A DNA stretch of 64,000 nt, from positions 8,776,001 to 8,840,000 of the forward strand of contig NZ_CP108430.1 in assembly GCF_041435335.1 (NCBI RefSeq), written 5' to 3'. Positions 24,632 to 32,818 of the stretch are shown here, in pieces. The DNA is from Streptomyces sp. NBC_01283 (GTDB lineage: Bacteria; Actinomycetota; Actinomycetes; Streptomycetales; Streptomycetaceae). Numbering within the stretch: the first letter of the stretch is position 1; the number at the start of each line of letters is the position of its first letter. The translations under genes and the position numbers were made by a program. The notes beneath the pieces were generated by a model. It made no database searches. It was not told the DNA's origin and saw nothing but the letters and a program-made list of their open reading frames with translations.

Positions 24632-25212
24632 TGCCGACGGACTACTTCGCTGACGACCCGCGCACCAACCTGGAACGCATGCTCGCGGGTGACCTCTACA
24701 TCGCCGACGACCCGGAGATCGCCCGCAGGCAGCGGCTCGCCATGCGGCTCGCCGCGCGCTATCAGGAGGTCTTCCTCAAGGACTCCGGTGAGTCGCGGTC
24801 GGTCCTCGCCGAACTGCTCGGCTCGGTGGGCGAAGACGTCGAGGTGCGACCGCCGCTGTACGTCGACTTCGGCAGCAACATCACCATCGGGGCCCGCACC
24901 TTCGTGAACTACCACCTCACCGCGCTGGACGTCGCCCGGATCACCATCGGCGAGGACTGCCAGATCGGCCCCAACGTCCAACTCCTCACCCCCACCCACC
25001 CCGTGGAGCCGCAGCCCCGGCGCGACAAGCTGGAGGCGGCGCTCCCCATCACCATCGGTGACAACGTCTGGCTCGGCGGCGGTGTCATCGTCTGCCCCGG
25101 CGTGACGATCGGCGACAACAGCGTCATCGGTGCCGGTGCGGTGGTCACGAAGGACGTACCCGCCGATGTGGTCGCCGTCGGGAATCCCGCCCGGCCCGTC
25201 CGCGGCCTCTAG
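24631..25212 (+). CDS. Maltose/galactoside O-acetyltransferase-type left-handed beta-helix enzyme
   Basis: A 193-residue acetyltransferase of the LacA/Maa/NodL group. The N-terminal helical part (TNLERMLAGDLYIADDPEI) is the Maa domain; the hexapeptide-repeat beta-helix follows (ITIGARTFVNYHLTALDVA, then IGDNVWLGGGVIVCPGVTIG), with the catalytic His in LTPTHPVEP. It transfers acetyl from acetyl-CoA to a sugar hydroxyl. It is the first gene of a two-gene operon with a TetR regulator, under twin operators, so expression is induced by an unknown ligand. Confidence 0.88.
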   Translation: MPTDYFADDPRTNLERMLAGDLYIADDPEIARRQRLAMRLAARYQEVFLKDSGESRSVLAELLGSVGEDVEVRPPLYVDFGSNITIGARTFVNYHLTALDVARITIGEDCQIGPNVQLLTPTHPVEPQPRRDKLEAALPITIGDNVWLGGGVIVCPGVTIGDNSVIGAGAVVTKDVPADVVAVGNPARPVRGL

Positions 25213-25224
25213 AGGTCCGTCGCC

Positions 25225-25776
25225 ATGGCCACCGGACACACGGACCCCCAGCGGCGCGAGCGCATCCTCGCCGCCACCCTCGACCACATCGCCGACGAAG
25301 GCGTCGCCGGTGTCTCCCACCGCAAGATCGCCACCCGCGCCGCCGTGCCGCTCGGCTCGATGACGTACCACTTCTCCGGCATCGACGACCTGCTCCGCGA
25401 AGCGTTCACCCGGTTCGCCGACCACATCGTCGGCGTCTTCGAGCGGCAGCTGGACCACGCCGACGGTCCGCAACAGGTGCGCGAGGCAGTCACCGACCTC
25501 ATCCACACGCTCTCCGAAGGCCCCCGGCGCGACCTGATCCTCACCCAGGAGCTCTACACCCTCGCCGCTCGGCGTCCGGAGTACCGGGAGCTGACCCAGG
25601 CATGGATGGGCCGCAGCCGGGACCTGCTGGAACGGCACTTCGACCCGGACACCGCCCGCCAGCTCGACGCCCTCATCGAGGGGCTCACCCTGCACCGGGC
25701 CCTGGACGGCGCACCGCACGGCCGCGAGCTGACGCGGCAGGCGGTCGACCGCATCACCAGCATCTCCACCCCATGA
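25225..25776 (+). CDS. TetR-family regulator, probable autoregulator
   Basis: A 183-residue TetR protein. The DNA-binding helices are in RERILAATLDHIADEGVAGV and SHRKIATRAAVPLGSMTYHF. The C-terminal ligand domain (LILTQELYTLAARRPEYREL) is of the type found in small actinobacterial repressors. It follows the acetyltransferase gene by 12 nt and most likely binds the two GTACGATCGTAC sites ahead of the operon. Confidence 0.85.
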   Translation: MATGHTDPQRRERILAATLDHIADEGVAGVSHRKIATRAAVPLGSMTYHFSGIDDLLREAFTRFADHIVGVFERQLDHADGPQQVREAVTDLIHTLSEGPRRDLILTQELYTLAARRPEYRELTQAWMGRSRDLLERHFDPDTARQLDALIEGLTLHRALDGAPHGRELTRQAVDRITSISTP

Positions 25777-25861
25777 CGACGGGCATCGAGCAGCCTCTGG
25801 GCGCGCGGACCTGACGCCGCGCGCCCAGAGGCATGGATCCGCACGGATCCGCACGTATTCC

Positions 25862-25899
25862 TTGACGCGAATATTCGTCATGGAGAATACTCGCCTTCA
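25862..25899 (+). promoter_or_regulatory. Leaderless promoter with palindromic operator in the spacer
   Basis: TTGACG (25862-25867), an 18-nt spacer and AATACT (25886-25891) end 7 nt before ATG 25899. The spacer starts with the palindrome CGAATATTCG (25868-25877). An ArsR-type dimer bound there would block RNA polymerase, so the downstream ArsR-AHSA1 protein probably represses its own operon. Confidence 0.7.
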
Positions 25900-26783
25900 T
25901 GGACGCACTCCTCTCCGCACTGGCCGACCCGGCCCGCTGGCGGCTCGTGAGCCTGCTGGCCGAGCGACCCCGTTCCGTGGGCGTCCTCGCCCAGCTCGCC
26001 GAGGCGCGCCAGCCGCAGACGACCAAACACCTGCAGGTCCTCGAACGCGCCGGCGTCGTCACCTCCGAACGCACGGGCCAGCGCCGCATCTACGCACTCC
26101 GGTCCGCCGGACTGCGTGACCTGGCGGCCGCGCTCAACCTCCTGGCCGACACCGCCGACCAGGAGGGCGGACCGCGCGCGACCTACGAGCGCTACGGGGC
26201 AGGCCTCCGGGCGGAGCGCCTCGCCGCGCGGGAGCCGGGGTGGGCCGATGGCCGCAGGTTCAGGTTCCGCCGGTCACTGGCGGGGAGCCCCGATCTTGTC
26301 TGGAGGCACCTGACCGAGGCCGGCCTGCTGGCCCGTTGGTGGACGCCCGACGACCTCCGCGTCTCCGAGCTCGTCTTCGACGCGCGACCGGGCGGACGGA
26401 TCGTCCACGAGTACCGCGATGCCGAGGACGCCGACGGCTCCGACCCGGTCGCCGGGCGCGCGGAGGGAGTCGTCGACGACGCACGCCCCGGCGAACACCT
26501 CGCCTACCGGCTCTCCCCCCTGCTTCCCGACGGTGGCCTCGCCTTCACGGCCCACGTCGACCTCGGCCTGACGCCCACCGGCACCGGCACGGACCTCGAC
26601 GTCCACTGGCGGATCACCGACAGCACGGTCGACTCCGCCGACTTCGTCGCAGGCATCGAGATCGGCTTCGGCCAGAGCCTCGACAAGCTCGAGGCGGCAC
26701 TCGCCGAAGACTTGCACGACAGCCGCACCACAGAAGGCACCCACACACGCAACGACGGCATCGACTCAAGGAGCACGAAGTGA
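25899..26783 (+). CDS. ArsR-type regulator fused to an AHSA1/SRPBCC domain
   Basis: A 294-residue fusion. Residues ~1-85 are a winged helix of the ArsR family (LADPARWRLVSLLAERP, EARQPQTTKHLQVLERAGVV). Residues ~120-275 are an AHSA1/SRPBCC ligand-binding domain (LVWRHLTEAGLLARWWTPDD, GRIVHEYRD). Normally these two domains are encoded by adjacent genes; the fusion suggests that a hydrophobic ligand in the SRPBCC cavity directly controls DNA binding. No metal-binding Cys cluster typical of ArsR is present. The stop overlaps the next gene's GTG, so the two are co-translated. Confidence 0.85.
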   Translation: MDALLSALADPARWRLVSLLAERPRSVGVLAQLAEARQPQTTKHLQVLERAGVVTSERTGQRRIYALRSAGLRDLAAALNLLADTADQEGGPRATYERYGAGLRAERLAAREPGWADGRRFRFRRSLAGSPDLVWRHLTEAGLLARWWTPDDLRVSELVFDARPGGRIVHEYRDAEDADGSDPVAGRAEGVVDDARPGEHLAYRLSPLLPDGGLAFTAHVDLGLTPTGTGTDLDVHWRITDSTVDSADFVAGIEIGFGQSLDKLEAALAEDLHDSRTTEGTHTRNDGIDSRSTK

Positions 26784-27382
26784 CCGAGCAGACCGCAGAC
26801 CGCCGCGTCGTCACGAACATGAGCCTCTCCCTCGACGGCCACTACGCCGCGCCGGACAACCCGGTGGACATGAGCTGGGTGATGCCGTACGCCGTCACGG
26901 ACGTCGCCCGTGACCATCTGACCAGCCTCTGGGAGCCGGCGACCACGGCCCTGCTGGGGCGGGTCAACGCCGAGGGGTTCCTCGGTTTCTGGCCCACCGT
27001 CATCGGTATGGAGGGTGCTGACCCGCGCGACGAGGCCTTCGCGAAGTGGCTCGTCGAAACCGACAAGGTGGTCCTCTCCTCCACCCTCGGAGACGCCCCG
27101 TGGGAGCGGACGGCGATCGTCGACAAGCCGACCGCCGAGGCGGTCGCGGACCTCAAGTCGACCGGAGGCGGCGACATCCTCGTGCTCTCCAGCGCGAGCG
27201 TCATCAAGGCGCTGCTGGCGGCCGACATGGTCGACCGGCTGGCGCTGACGGTGTTTCCGCTGTTCCTCGGCGGCGGGCCGCGCCTCTTCGACGACGGTCT
27301 GCCCGCGGGGAAGTGGGAGCTCGCCGCCCAGACCGCGGGCGAGCACGGCACGTTGTCCCTCGTCTATGACCGAATCCGCTGA
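26780..27382 (+). CDS. Dihydrofolate-reductase-family (RibD C-terminal-like) protein
   Basis: A 200-residue DHFR-fold protein of the RibD_C group: RVVTNMSLSLDGHYAAPDN at the N-terminus, VVLSSTLGD and GGGDILVLSSASVIKALLAA in the middle, and VFPLFLGGGPRLFDDGLP near the end. It is probably an NADPH-dependent reductase; the substrate is unknown and it is unlikely to be the folate enzyme. GTG 26780 overlaps the stop of the ArsR-AHSA1 gene (GTGA). Confidence 0.83.
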   Translation: MTEQTADRRVVTNMSLSLDGHYAAPDNPVDMSWVMPYAVTDVARDHLTSLWEPATTALLGRVNAEGFLGFWPTVIGMEGADPRDEAFAKWLVETDKVVLSSTLGDAPWERTAIVDKPTAEAVADLKSTGGGDILVLSSASVIKALLAADMVDRLALTVFPLFLGGGPRLFDDGLPAGKWELAAQTAGEHGTLSLVYDRIR

Positions 27383-27396
27383 ACTGCCTTACGCAC

Positions 27397-27436
27397 CCGG
27401 GGCACCGCGCGGCCGGCCGACCGCGCGGTGCCCCGG
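27397..27436. terminator. Bidirectional terminator hairpin
   Basis: CCGGGGCACCGCGCGG (27397-27412) and its complement (27421-27436) form a perfect 16-bp stem with an 8-nt loop between the convergent DHFR-family and RTX genes. Confidence 0.85.
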
Positions 27437-27449
27437 ATGGTGTGAGATG

Positions 27450-28361
27450 TCAGTCCTGGTGGACGACGTTCGTGCCGGGACCGCCGGAGAGGGTGTCCTG
27501 GCCCGCACCGCCATACAGCTTGTCGTCGCCGCTGTTTCCGTAGATCGTGTCGTTGCCGTTGTTGCCGTACAGGGTGTCGTCGCCCTTGCCGCCGTAGATG
27601 AAGTCGTCGCCGGCCCCGCCGCGGATCGTGTCGTTGCCGTCGCCGCCGGACAGGTTCTGACGCTCCGCGCCGCCCTGGATCACGTCGTTGCCCGCGCCGC
27701 CGTCGACTGCGCTGTCCGCGCCGTCCGCGTAGATCGTGTCGTTGTTGTTGCCGCCCTGTGTGATGCTGCCGGCCGCGGCGTGCATGGTGTCGTTGCCGTC
27801 GCCGCCGAAGGCCGCCCCGGACTCACCCACGGTCAGGTTGTCGTCCCCCGCTCCTCCGAGGACGGAGTTGCCGTCGACGCTGCCGGTGTGGGTCGAGGTG
27901 TCCTTGCCGGGCCCCAGGTCCGCGCGGGCGAAGTAGTACGCCTGGTCGGTGGCGTTGTCATAGGCAAGGGTGTCGTCGCCGTCACCGAGGGCCAACTGCA
28001 AGGTGGGGTACGGGTCCTGGGACTCAAGGGTGTCGACCGTGCAGGAGACCTTGGTGCGGTCCGCGCTGTCGGGGTAGGAGCAGCCGTCGCCCGCGCCGAT
28101 CGGAACGGCGTCATCGATCACGTACGTGATCTTCTCGGAGCCGTCGGATATCGACGCCTTGACGGTGACCTTGTTCGTCTGGCCGGGGGCGGCCGTGTAG
28201 ACGATGGCGTGATCGGTCGCGCTGAACGCGGCAGTCGCCTCCGGCGCCGCGGCACCGGCGGCGCCCGCCAGGAGGAACGGAGCGGCGAGCCCCGTACCGA
28301 GAACCAGCGTCACCGCTGACGCGGAACGGATAACTCGGCGACGGATGAGGTGAGAGGGCAT
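27450..28361 (-). CDS. Secreted RTX-type calcium-binding repeat protein
   Basis: A 303-residue protein with a Sec signal peptide (Arg-rich start, then VLGTGLAAPFLLAGAAG, cleavage near AAA-PEA). After a beta-rich domain of about 120 residues come about ten GGxGxDxxx nonapeptides, for example GGAGDDNLT, GGDGNDTIR, GGKGDDTLYG and GGAGQDTLSG. Such repeats bind Ca2+ and fold into a parallel beta-roll outside the cell. RTX proteins of Gram-negatives use type I export; this one uses Sec, as usual in actinobacteria. There is no enzymatic domain. GGAGG precedes ATG 28361. Two Cys pairs in the first domain may form disulfides. Confidence 0.85.
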   Translation of the reverse strand: MPSHLIRRRVIRSASAVTLVLGTGLAAPFLLAGAAGAAAPEATAAFSATDHAIVYTAAPGQTNKVTVKASISDGSEKITYVIDDAVPIGAGDGCSYPDSADRTKVSCTVDTLESQDPYPTLQLALGDGDDTLAYDNATDQAYYFARADLGPGKDTSTHTGSVDGNSVLGGAGDDNLTVGESGAAFGGDGNDTMHAAAGSITQGGNNNDTIYADGADSAVDGGAGNDVIQGGAERQNLSGGDGNDTIRGGAGDDFIYGGKGDDTLYGNNGNDTIYGNSGDDKLYGGAGQDTLSGGPGTNVVHQD

Positions 28362-28672
28362 TACATAACCTCCGTGAGGTATACGTGGTCCTTGCAATTA
28401 CGTGTGACCGCCGGGGTTTGAGGTTGGTTGTAATGCGATCCGTTAGGCGAGGATGCGCCGATGTTTGACGTGAGCGACTCAAGTCCGTGCTGGCCAGGGG
28501 TGTTTGACCCCTCATTCAGGGCGCGACAATTCTCCTTAAGGCGTGGTTGGGCTGAAATTCATGATGATGCGGCTTCTCGCCCAAGGTCCTCGGCGGGAAT
28601 ACCTGGGCGAGAAGGCGTCACTCCCGACCCCCGTGCCGGGCGCGGGGCTCGGGAATTCGGGATGACGTCCGC
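28362..28672. other. Intergenic region with hairpins, no gene
   Basis: No coding frame is supported. An 11-bp inverted repeat (CTTCTCGCCCA at 28573-28583, TGGGCGAGAAG at 28604-28614) lies about 60 nt downstream of the LPMO gene and is its likely terminator. A smaller hairpin, AGGGGT/ACCCCT, spans 28496-28512. The part nearest 28361 must hold the RTX gene promoter. Confidence 0.55.
28573..28614 (-). terminator. Probable terminator of the LPMO gene
   Basis: Perfect 11-bp stem CTTCTCGCCCA/TGGGCGAGAAG with a 20-nt loop, 59 nt after the LPMO stop. No T-run follows. Confidence 0.5.
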
Positions 28673-29653
28673 TCAGCGCTCGGTGTTCGGCCTGCGGTGG
28701 CGCAGGTGCAGGACGGTGCCGCCGGCGAGGATCACCGCGCCGGCCCCTGCGAGAGCGCCGACCAGGCCGAGGTCGGGGGAGTCCGCGGGTGATGCGGAGG
28801 CGGCGTTCTGCGTGTTCGGGGTGACAGCGTCGGCCGAGGGGCGGGCCCCCGTCGACGACGCGTGGCTGTCGTGCGCGGTGTGGCCTCGGTGGCTCCCACT
28901 GCCCTCGTCGCCCTCATTGCCTTCCTGGCCATCGAGTTGTGCGCCACTGGACAGTCCGGTGACCTCACCGTTGCCACCGTCGAAGGCCACGTCCGAGCAG
29001 GAGAAGAAGTTCTCCTGGCTGTCGGAGCGGATCCACTGGACGAACAGGATGTGCTTGCCGGTCCGTTCGGGCAGTTTCAGGTCCCAGTAGTAATGGCCGC
29101 CCTCACTGCCCGGCCCGCCCTCCTGGGGCGGGTCCTGAACTGTCTTTACGTTCTCCAGGTCCGACCATCCCAGCGGCTGTGCCGGATCGAAGCCCTCCTT
29201 GGTGACGTACACCTTGAACGTGCCGGGATGGTGGGCCCAGTTGCTGTAGTTCATCTCGATGGTCGCGCCGCCGGTGAGGTGGGTGACGGGCCAGTCGGTG
29301 CGGGCGGCGTTGTACGGGGAGAAGTCGTAGGGGCTGCGGTCGCCCGCGCTGCACAGCGTGCCGTCCTCGACATAACCCTCGCCGCGGCCACCCGCGTTGG
29401 AGTCGAGCACCGCGAACCAGTTGTACAGCGGCGTCGTGCCCGCCTCCTGAACCGCCGCTCCGCAGGCGGGGTTGGCCGGCATCTGGGTGGAGGAGTTGGC
29501 GAGCAGGTCCTTGTAGCACAGGTAGGTACGGGATGCGGGGACCACGGCCACGCCGTGGGCGGCGGCCGTGCCGGGAACGGCCAGTACGGCCGCGGCGGCG
29601 ATGCCGGTGGCGCCGAGGAGCGAGGCGAGGCGCCGGGAGCGGGGAATGTTCAT
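28673..29653 (-). CDS. AA10 lytic polysaccharide monooxygenase with C-terminal membrane anchor
   Basis: A 326-residue secreted AA10 (former CBM33) protein. The signal peptide ends ...GTAAA before HGVAVV, so His is the first mature residue, as needed for the copper histidine brace; the second brace His is in SNWAHHPG. Disulfide Cys (TYLCYKD, NPACGAA, TLCSAG, FFSCSD) are present. The LPMO domain covers about residues 34-235. It is followed by a Gly/Ser/Asp-rich linker and a C-terminal hydrophobic helix (LGLVGALAGAGAVILAGG) with an Arg/His tail, so the enzyme is probably tethered to the membrane instead of carrying a chitin- or cellulose-binding module. AAGGAG precedes ATG 29653. Confidence 0.9.
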   Translation of the reverse strand: MNIPRSRRLASLLGATGIAAAAVLAVPGTAAAHGVAVVPASRTYLCYKDLLANSSTQMPANPACGAAVQEAGTTPLYNWFAVLDSNAGGRGEGYVEDGTLCSAGDRSPYDFSPYNAARTDWPVTHLTGGATIEMNYSNWAHHPGTFKVYVTKEGFDPAQPLGWSDLENVKTVQDPPQEGGPGSEGGHYYWDLKLPERTGKHILFVQWIRSDSQENFFSCSDVAFDGGNGEVTGLSSGAQLDGQEGNEGDEGSGSHRGHTAHDSHASSTGARPSADAVTPNTQNAASASPADSPDLGLVGALAGAGAVILAGGTVLHLRHRRPNTER

Positions 29654-29789
29654 GGGAACGTCTCCTTCGGGGAGTCTCCGATGAGCGGCTCGCACTGTTG
29701 TCGTCGCCGCGCCCCGAATGGTTGCCGCAGTGGCCGTACCGCTAGAAGCTGCGAGGGCACGGCACGAGGACCGTCACCATAGTTGCTGA

Positions 29790-29811
29790 AACGGCAAGGT
29801 TGCTTGCCGTT
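29790..29811. promoter_or_regulatory. Perfect dyad between LPMO and TrxB-like genes
   Basis: AACGGCAAG (29790-29798) and CTTGCCGTT (29803-29811) are exact inverted repeats with a 4-bp centre. The dyad lies 28 bp before the flavoprotein start and 137 bp before the divergent LPMO start, a good position for an operator. The binding protein is unknown. Confidence 0.55.
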
Positions 29812-29839
29812 CTGATGGTCCCGCGTGCACGGTAGCGGC

Positions 29840-30949
29840 ATGACTGAGACGAACGAGCGATACAACGTAGAAGTAGCCGCAGACATAGACGCAGATGTGG
29901 ATGTACTGGTGGTCGGGGGCGGCGCGGCCGGTCTCTCGGCGGCGCTGACTCTCTCCAGGGCCAGGCGTTCCGTGCTGGTCGTCGACTCCGGCGAGCCGCG
30001 CAACGCTCCCGCCGACGGGGTGCACGGCTTCCTGTCTCGTGAGGGCCTCGCGCCGGGCGAGCTGCTGCGGATCGGCCGGGAGGAGGTCGCCGGGTACGGC
30101 GGACGGATCGTGTCGGACCTGGTGACGGGTGTCCGGCGGGCCGGCGAACGATTCGTCGTGGAGACCGCCGGCGGGCGGAGCCATCGCACGCGGCGCCTGC
30201 TGGTGACGACGGGGCTCATCGACGAGCTGCCCGACGTCCCCGGCATACGCGAGCGCTGGGGCCGTGACGTCCTGCACTGCCCCTACTGCCATGGCTGGGA
30301 GGTGCGCGACGAGCCGATCGGCGTCCTGGCGACCGGTCCGATGGCGATGCACCAGGCGCTGTTGTTCCGTCAGTGGTCGCCGGACGTGACCCTGTTCCTG
30401 CACGCCGCGGGAGAGTCGGCCGATGAGCAGTGGGAGCAGCTTGCCGCCCGTGGCATCGCGGTGGTCGAAGGTGAGGTGGCTGGTCTCGACGTCGAGGGCG
30501 ACCGGCTCACCGGCGTACGCCTGGCCTCCGGCAGGCGCGTCCCGGTGCGGGCGCTCGCCGTGGCGCCGCGGTTCGAGGCGCGCGGCGCGATGCTCGCGGG
30601 ACTCGGCCTGACGAGCGTCGACCACCCGATGGGCGTGGGGAGTTACGTGGAGTCGGACGCGACCGGGTTCACGGGCGTCGCGGGGGTATGGGCCGCGGGC
30701 AACGTCACCGACCTCGTGGCCGGAGTTGTGGTGTCCGCGGCCAGTGGCATGACGTCAGCGGTAGCGATCAACGCCGACCTCGTGGCCGCCGACACCGCGG
30801 CGGCGGTCGCGGCACGGCGCGTCCCGGAACCCTTCGGACCGGCTGCGGAGGCGGCCAACTGCCAGCAGGTGATGGGAGAACGACGTCATGGGATCGAGTC
30901 CGTCCTGGCTGCAGGCGCGGCGCGAAAGAGCGCGACCGGGGGGCAGTGA
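29840..30949 (+). CDS. Thioredoxin-reductase-like FAD/NAD(P) oxidoreductase
   Basis: A 369-residue two-dinucleotide-fold flavoprotein. FAD motif VDVLVVGGGAAGLSAAL (about residues 22-38), a CxxC redox pair in LHCPYCHGWE (about 152-161), and the FAD-closing segment GVWAAGNVTDLV near 290. It resembles TrxB-like reductases used in antibiotic disulfide formation (HlmI/GliT-like) and mercuric-type single-domain enzymes as well as ordinary stress reductases. The NAD(P) site GVLATGPMAMHQA departs from GxGxxA, so cofactor use is uncertain. ATG 29840 is preferred; an in-frame ATG five codons earlier exists. Confidence 0.8.
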   Translation: MTETNERYNVEVAADIDADVDVLVVGGGAAGLSAALTLSRARRSVLVVDSGEPRNAPADGVHGFLSREGLAPGELLRIGREEVAGYGGRIVSDLVTGVRRAGERFVVETAGGRSHRTRRLLVTTGLIDELPDVPGIRERWGRDVLHCPYCHGWEVRDEPIGVLATGPMAMHQALLFRQWSPDVTLFLHAAGESADEQWEQLAARGIAVVEGEVAGLDVEGDRLTGVRLASGRRVPVRALAVAPRFEARGAMLAGLGLTSVDHPMGVGSYVESDATGFTGVAGVWAAGNVTDLVAGVVVSAASGMTSAVAINADLVAADTAAAVAARRVPEPFGPAAEAANCQQVMGERRHGIESVLAAGAARKSATGGQ

Positions 30950-31094
30950 GGGCCGCCGCGAGGAGGCATCACGGCGTATGGCGCTATTCCGTTGGAGCCT
31001 GTCATTAATGCCACTGGGAGGTGGCCGCAGGCCCGGATAGCTTCGGCGGTGATCCCGGCGACGACCGGACGCGCACCACCACCGAAGGAACTCC

Positions 31095-31640
31095 ATGCAG
31101 GTCATGCCGTATGTCTCACCGATACTGGTCGGCGTCCTCTACGCCCTCGTGATGTCCCTGATCCGCGAACCGCACCGGCGCCGCCTCAACGCGATCATGG
31201 TGGCCGGTGCGGGAGCGGCCTACCTCAGCGGCGGCGGACTCGGGGGCTGGGAGTTCCTCTTCACCGCCACCGTCACCTACTGCGCCTACCGCGGCCTGGA
31301 GTCCTGGACCTTCATCGGCATCGGCTGGCTGCTCCACACCGGATGGGACCTGGTCCACCACTTCAAGGGCAACCCGATCATCCCCTTCGCCCACGACTCG
31401 TCGCTGGGGTACGCCATCTGCGATCCCGTCATCGCACTGTGGTGCCTGCGCGGTGGCCCGTCACTCATCAGCCTCATCCGCGGCCGGACCCGCACCGGTC
31501 AAGGCGCGTTCACCGGGCCCGTGCAGCCTTCGTCGGCGCGCTCTGCCCCTGGGTGCCCCGTGTCGTGTCTCACCGCTGCGCCGAGGACCTGCCCCATGCC
31601 GCAGACGAACCTGCCCGAAGAACTGCGCCCGGAGCCATAG
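31095..31640 (+). CDS. DUF6010 membrane protein with unusual C-terminal tail
   Basis: The first ~135 residues match DUF6010: membrane segments in SPILVGVLYALVMSL, AIMVAGAGAAYLSGGGLGGW and WTFIGIGWLLHTGWDLVHHF, then PFAHDSSLGYAICDPVIALW. The last ~45 residues are low-complexity and unlike the family, and the stop is 6 nt before the start of a broken mgtE fragment, so the natural C-terminus was probably lost in the same rearrangement. GAAGGAA precedes ATG 31095. Function unknown. Confidence 0.75.
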   Translation: MQVMPYVSPILVGVLYALVMSLIREPHRRRLNAIMVAGAGAAYLSGGGLGGWEFLFTATVTYCAYRGLESWTFIGIGWLLHTGWDLVHHFKGNPIIPFAHDSSLGYAICDPVIALWCLRGGPSLISLIRGRTRTGQGAFTGPVQPSSARSAPGCPVSCLTAAPRTCPMPQTNLPEELRPEP

Positions 31641-31646
31641 GAATCG

Positions 31647-32305
31647 TTGCAGGACATAGTCAGGTCCCATCAACTGCATTCCGCTCTGGAGTGGTTGGAG
31701 ACCAACCCGCCCCACGTGATCGCCGACGAGCTCGGGCGGATGGACGCGAGTGACGCGGGCATGGCCTTCCGGCTCCTCGACAAGGACCGGGCGCTGACCG
31801 TCTTCGAGGAGCTGGAGCTGGTCGACCAGCAGCAGATCCTGGAAGGACGGCGCGACCGCACCTTTCTGGAACTCGTCGAGGGCATGGACCCCGACGACCG
31901 GGCGAGGATGCTGCGCGAAGCCCCCGCCGAGGTGGCCGAGCGGGTGCTCGCCGGACTGAGTACGAACGAACGGCGGATGACCTCCGCGCTGCTCGACTAC
32001 CCCGAGGGTTCCGTCGGCCGGTACATGCCCCCGAAGCCGTGGCACTCGGTCAGGACCTGACCGTCCAGCAGGCGTTGGAGGTCGTACGGGAGAAGGGCGG
32101 CCAGGCCGAGACGGTCTACATCCTGCCCGTCGTGGACGAAGGGCAGCGCCTCGCCGGGATCGCGGAACTGCGCGAGCTGGTGCTCAGCCCGCCGGGGACC
32201 ATCGTCGATGGTGAGCAGTCCGACGACCCGGTTCTCACTGTCGACGACGGGCAGATTCAGGTCGTTGGCCACCGACACGGCCGAGTGGGCCGCCCGCCTG
32301 ATGCG
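31647..32305 (+). pseudogene. mgtE: Scrambled mgtE (magnesium transporter) remnant
   Basis: Codons from TTG 31647 encode the MgtE N domain (WLETNPPHVIADELGRMD, LLDYPEGSVGRYM). At the C-run 32025-32030 the frame shifts by a one-base deletion: after GRYM the next reading frame continues with PEAVALGQDLTVQQALEVV and a first CBS domain (YILPVVDEGQRLAGIAEL). Near 32205 the homology switches strand: 32290-32200 on the minus strand encodes VANDLNLPVVDSENRVVGLL, a second CBS domain. A short inverted repeat (ACCATCG-T-CGATGGT, 32198-32212) lies at the break. The entire membrane domain is missing. Non-functional. Confidence 0.8.
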
Positions 32306-32620
32306 CGAGACGTGCGGCCCTCGCTCACGATGGACGGCGGGACCACCTTCCACTTCACCGACGAACCCGTCGAGACGGTCCTTGCGCGCGCCTTCGAGGC
32401 GGCGGGGGGCCGTGACGTACGCATCGGGGGAGGTGCGGCCACCGTGCAGCAGTATCTGCGCGCGCGGCTGATCGACGAACTGCACCTGGTAGTCGTCCCG
32501 CTCCTCGTCGGCAGGGGCGAGCGGCTGCTGGACAACGTGGCCGACGGGATCGACGGCTATCGGGTGACCGAATTGGTGAGTTCCGCCGCGGCGACCCACG
32601 CCCATCTGACCCGCCGGTGA
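32306..32620 (+). pseudogene. 5'-truncated DHFR-family (RibD_C) fragment
   Basis: After the mgtE remnant, the frame encodes the C-terminal half of a DHFR-family protein: PSLTMDGGTTFHFTDEPVE, GRDVRIGGGAATVQQYLRAR and VVVPLLVGRGERLLDNVAD. The N-terminal half (start of the fold and cofactor site) is absent. The reading frame is continuous with the CBS segment, giving a meaningless chimera. It is unrelated in sequence detail to the intact DHFR-family gene at 26.8 kb. Confidence 0.75.
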
Positions 32621-32818
32621 CCGGGCCGCCGCAAGGGCGGGAGGCAACGTGGGGGAGCGTGTGGGCAGTTGCCACGCTGTGACCGTTTTTATCGGATTCC
32701 GTTACGCGCTCTCCGGGTGATCGCAATGTCGGGTGCATACGTTTATGTTCCTCGTTGTACGGCTCGTCGCACGACGAGGCTCGCGTACCGACCGACATAC
32801 AAGGGGATCACTGCCGCC

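Noticed and set aside
22557..24653. 698-codon plus-strand frame across three minus-strand genes
   Set aside because: Antisense shadow of the methyltransferase, DUF3592 and membrane protein genes; composition is His/Arg/Pro-rich without domains.
27366..28319. Long plus-strand frame rich in Val/Gly opposite the RTX gene
   Set aside because: It is the antisense image of the GGxGxD repeats; signal peptide and RTX motifs are clear on the minus strand.
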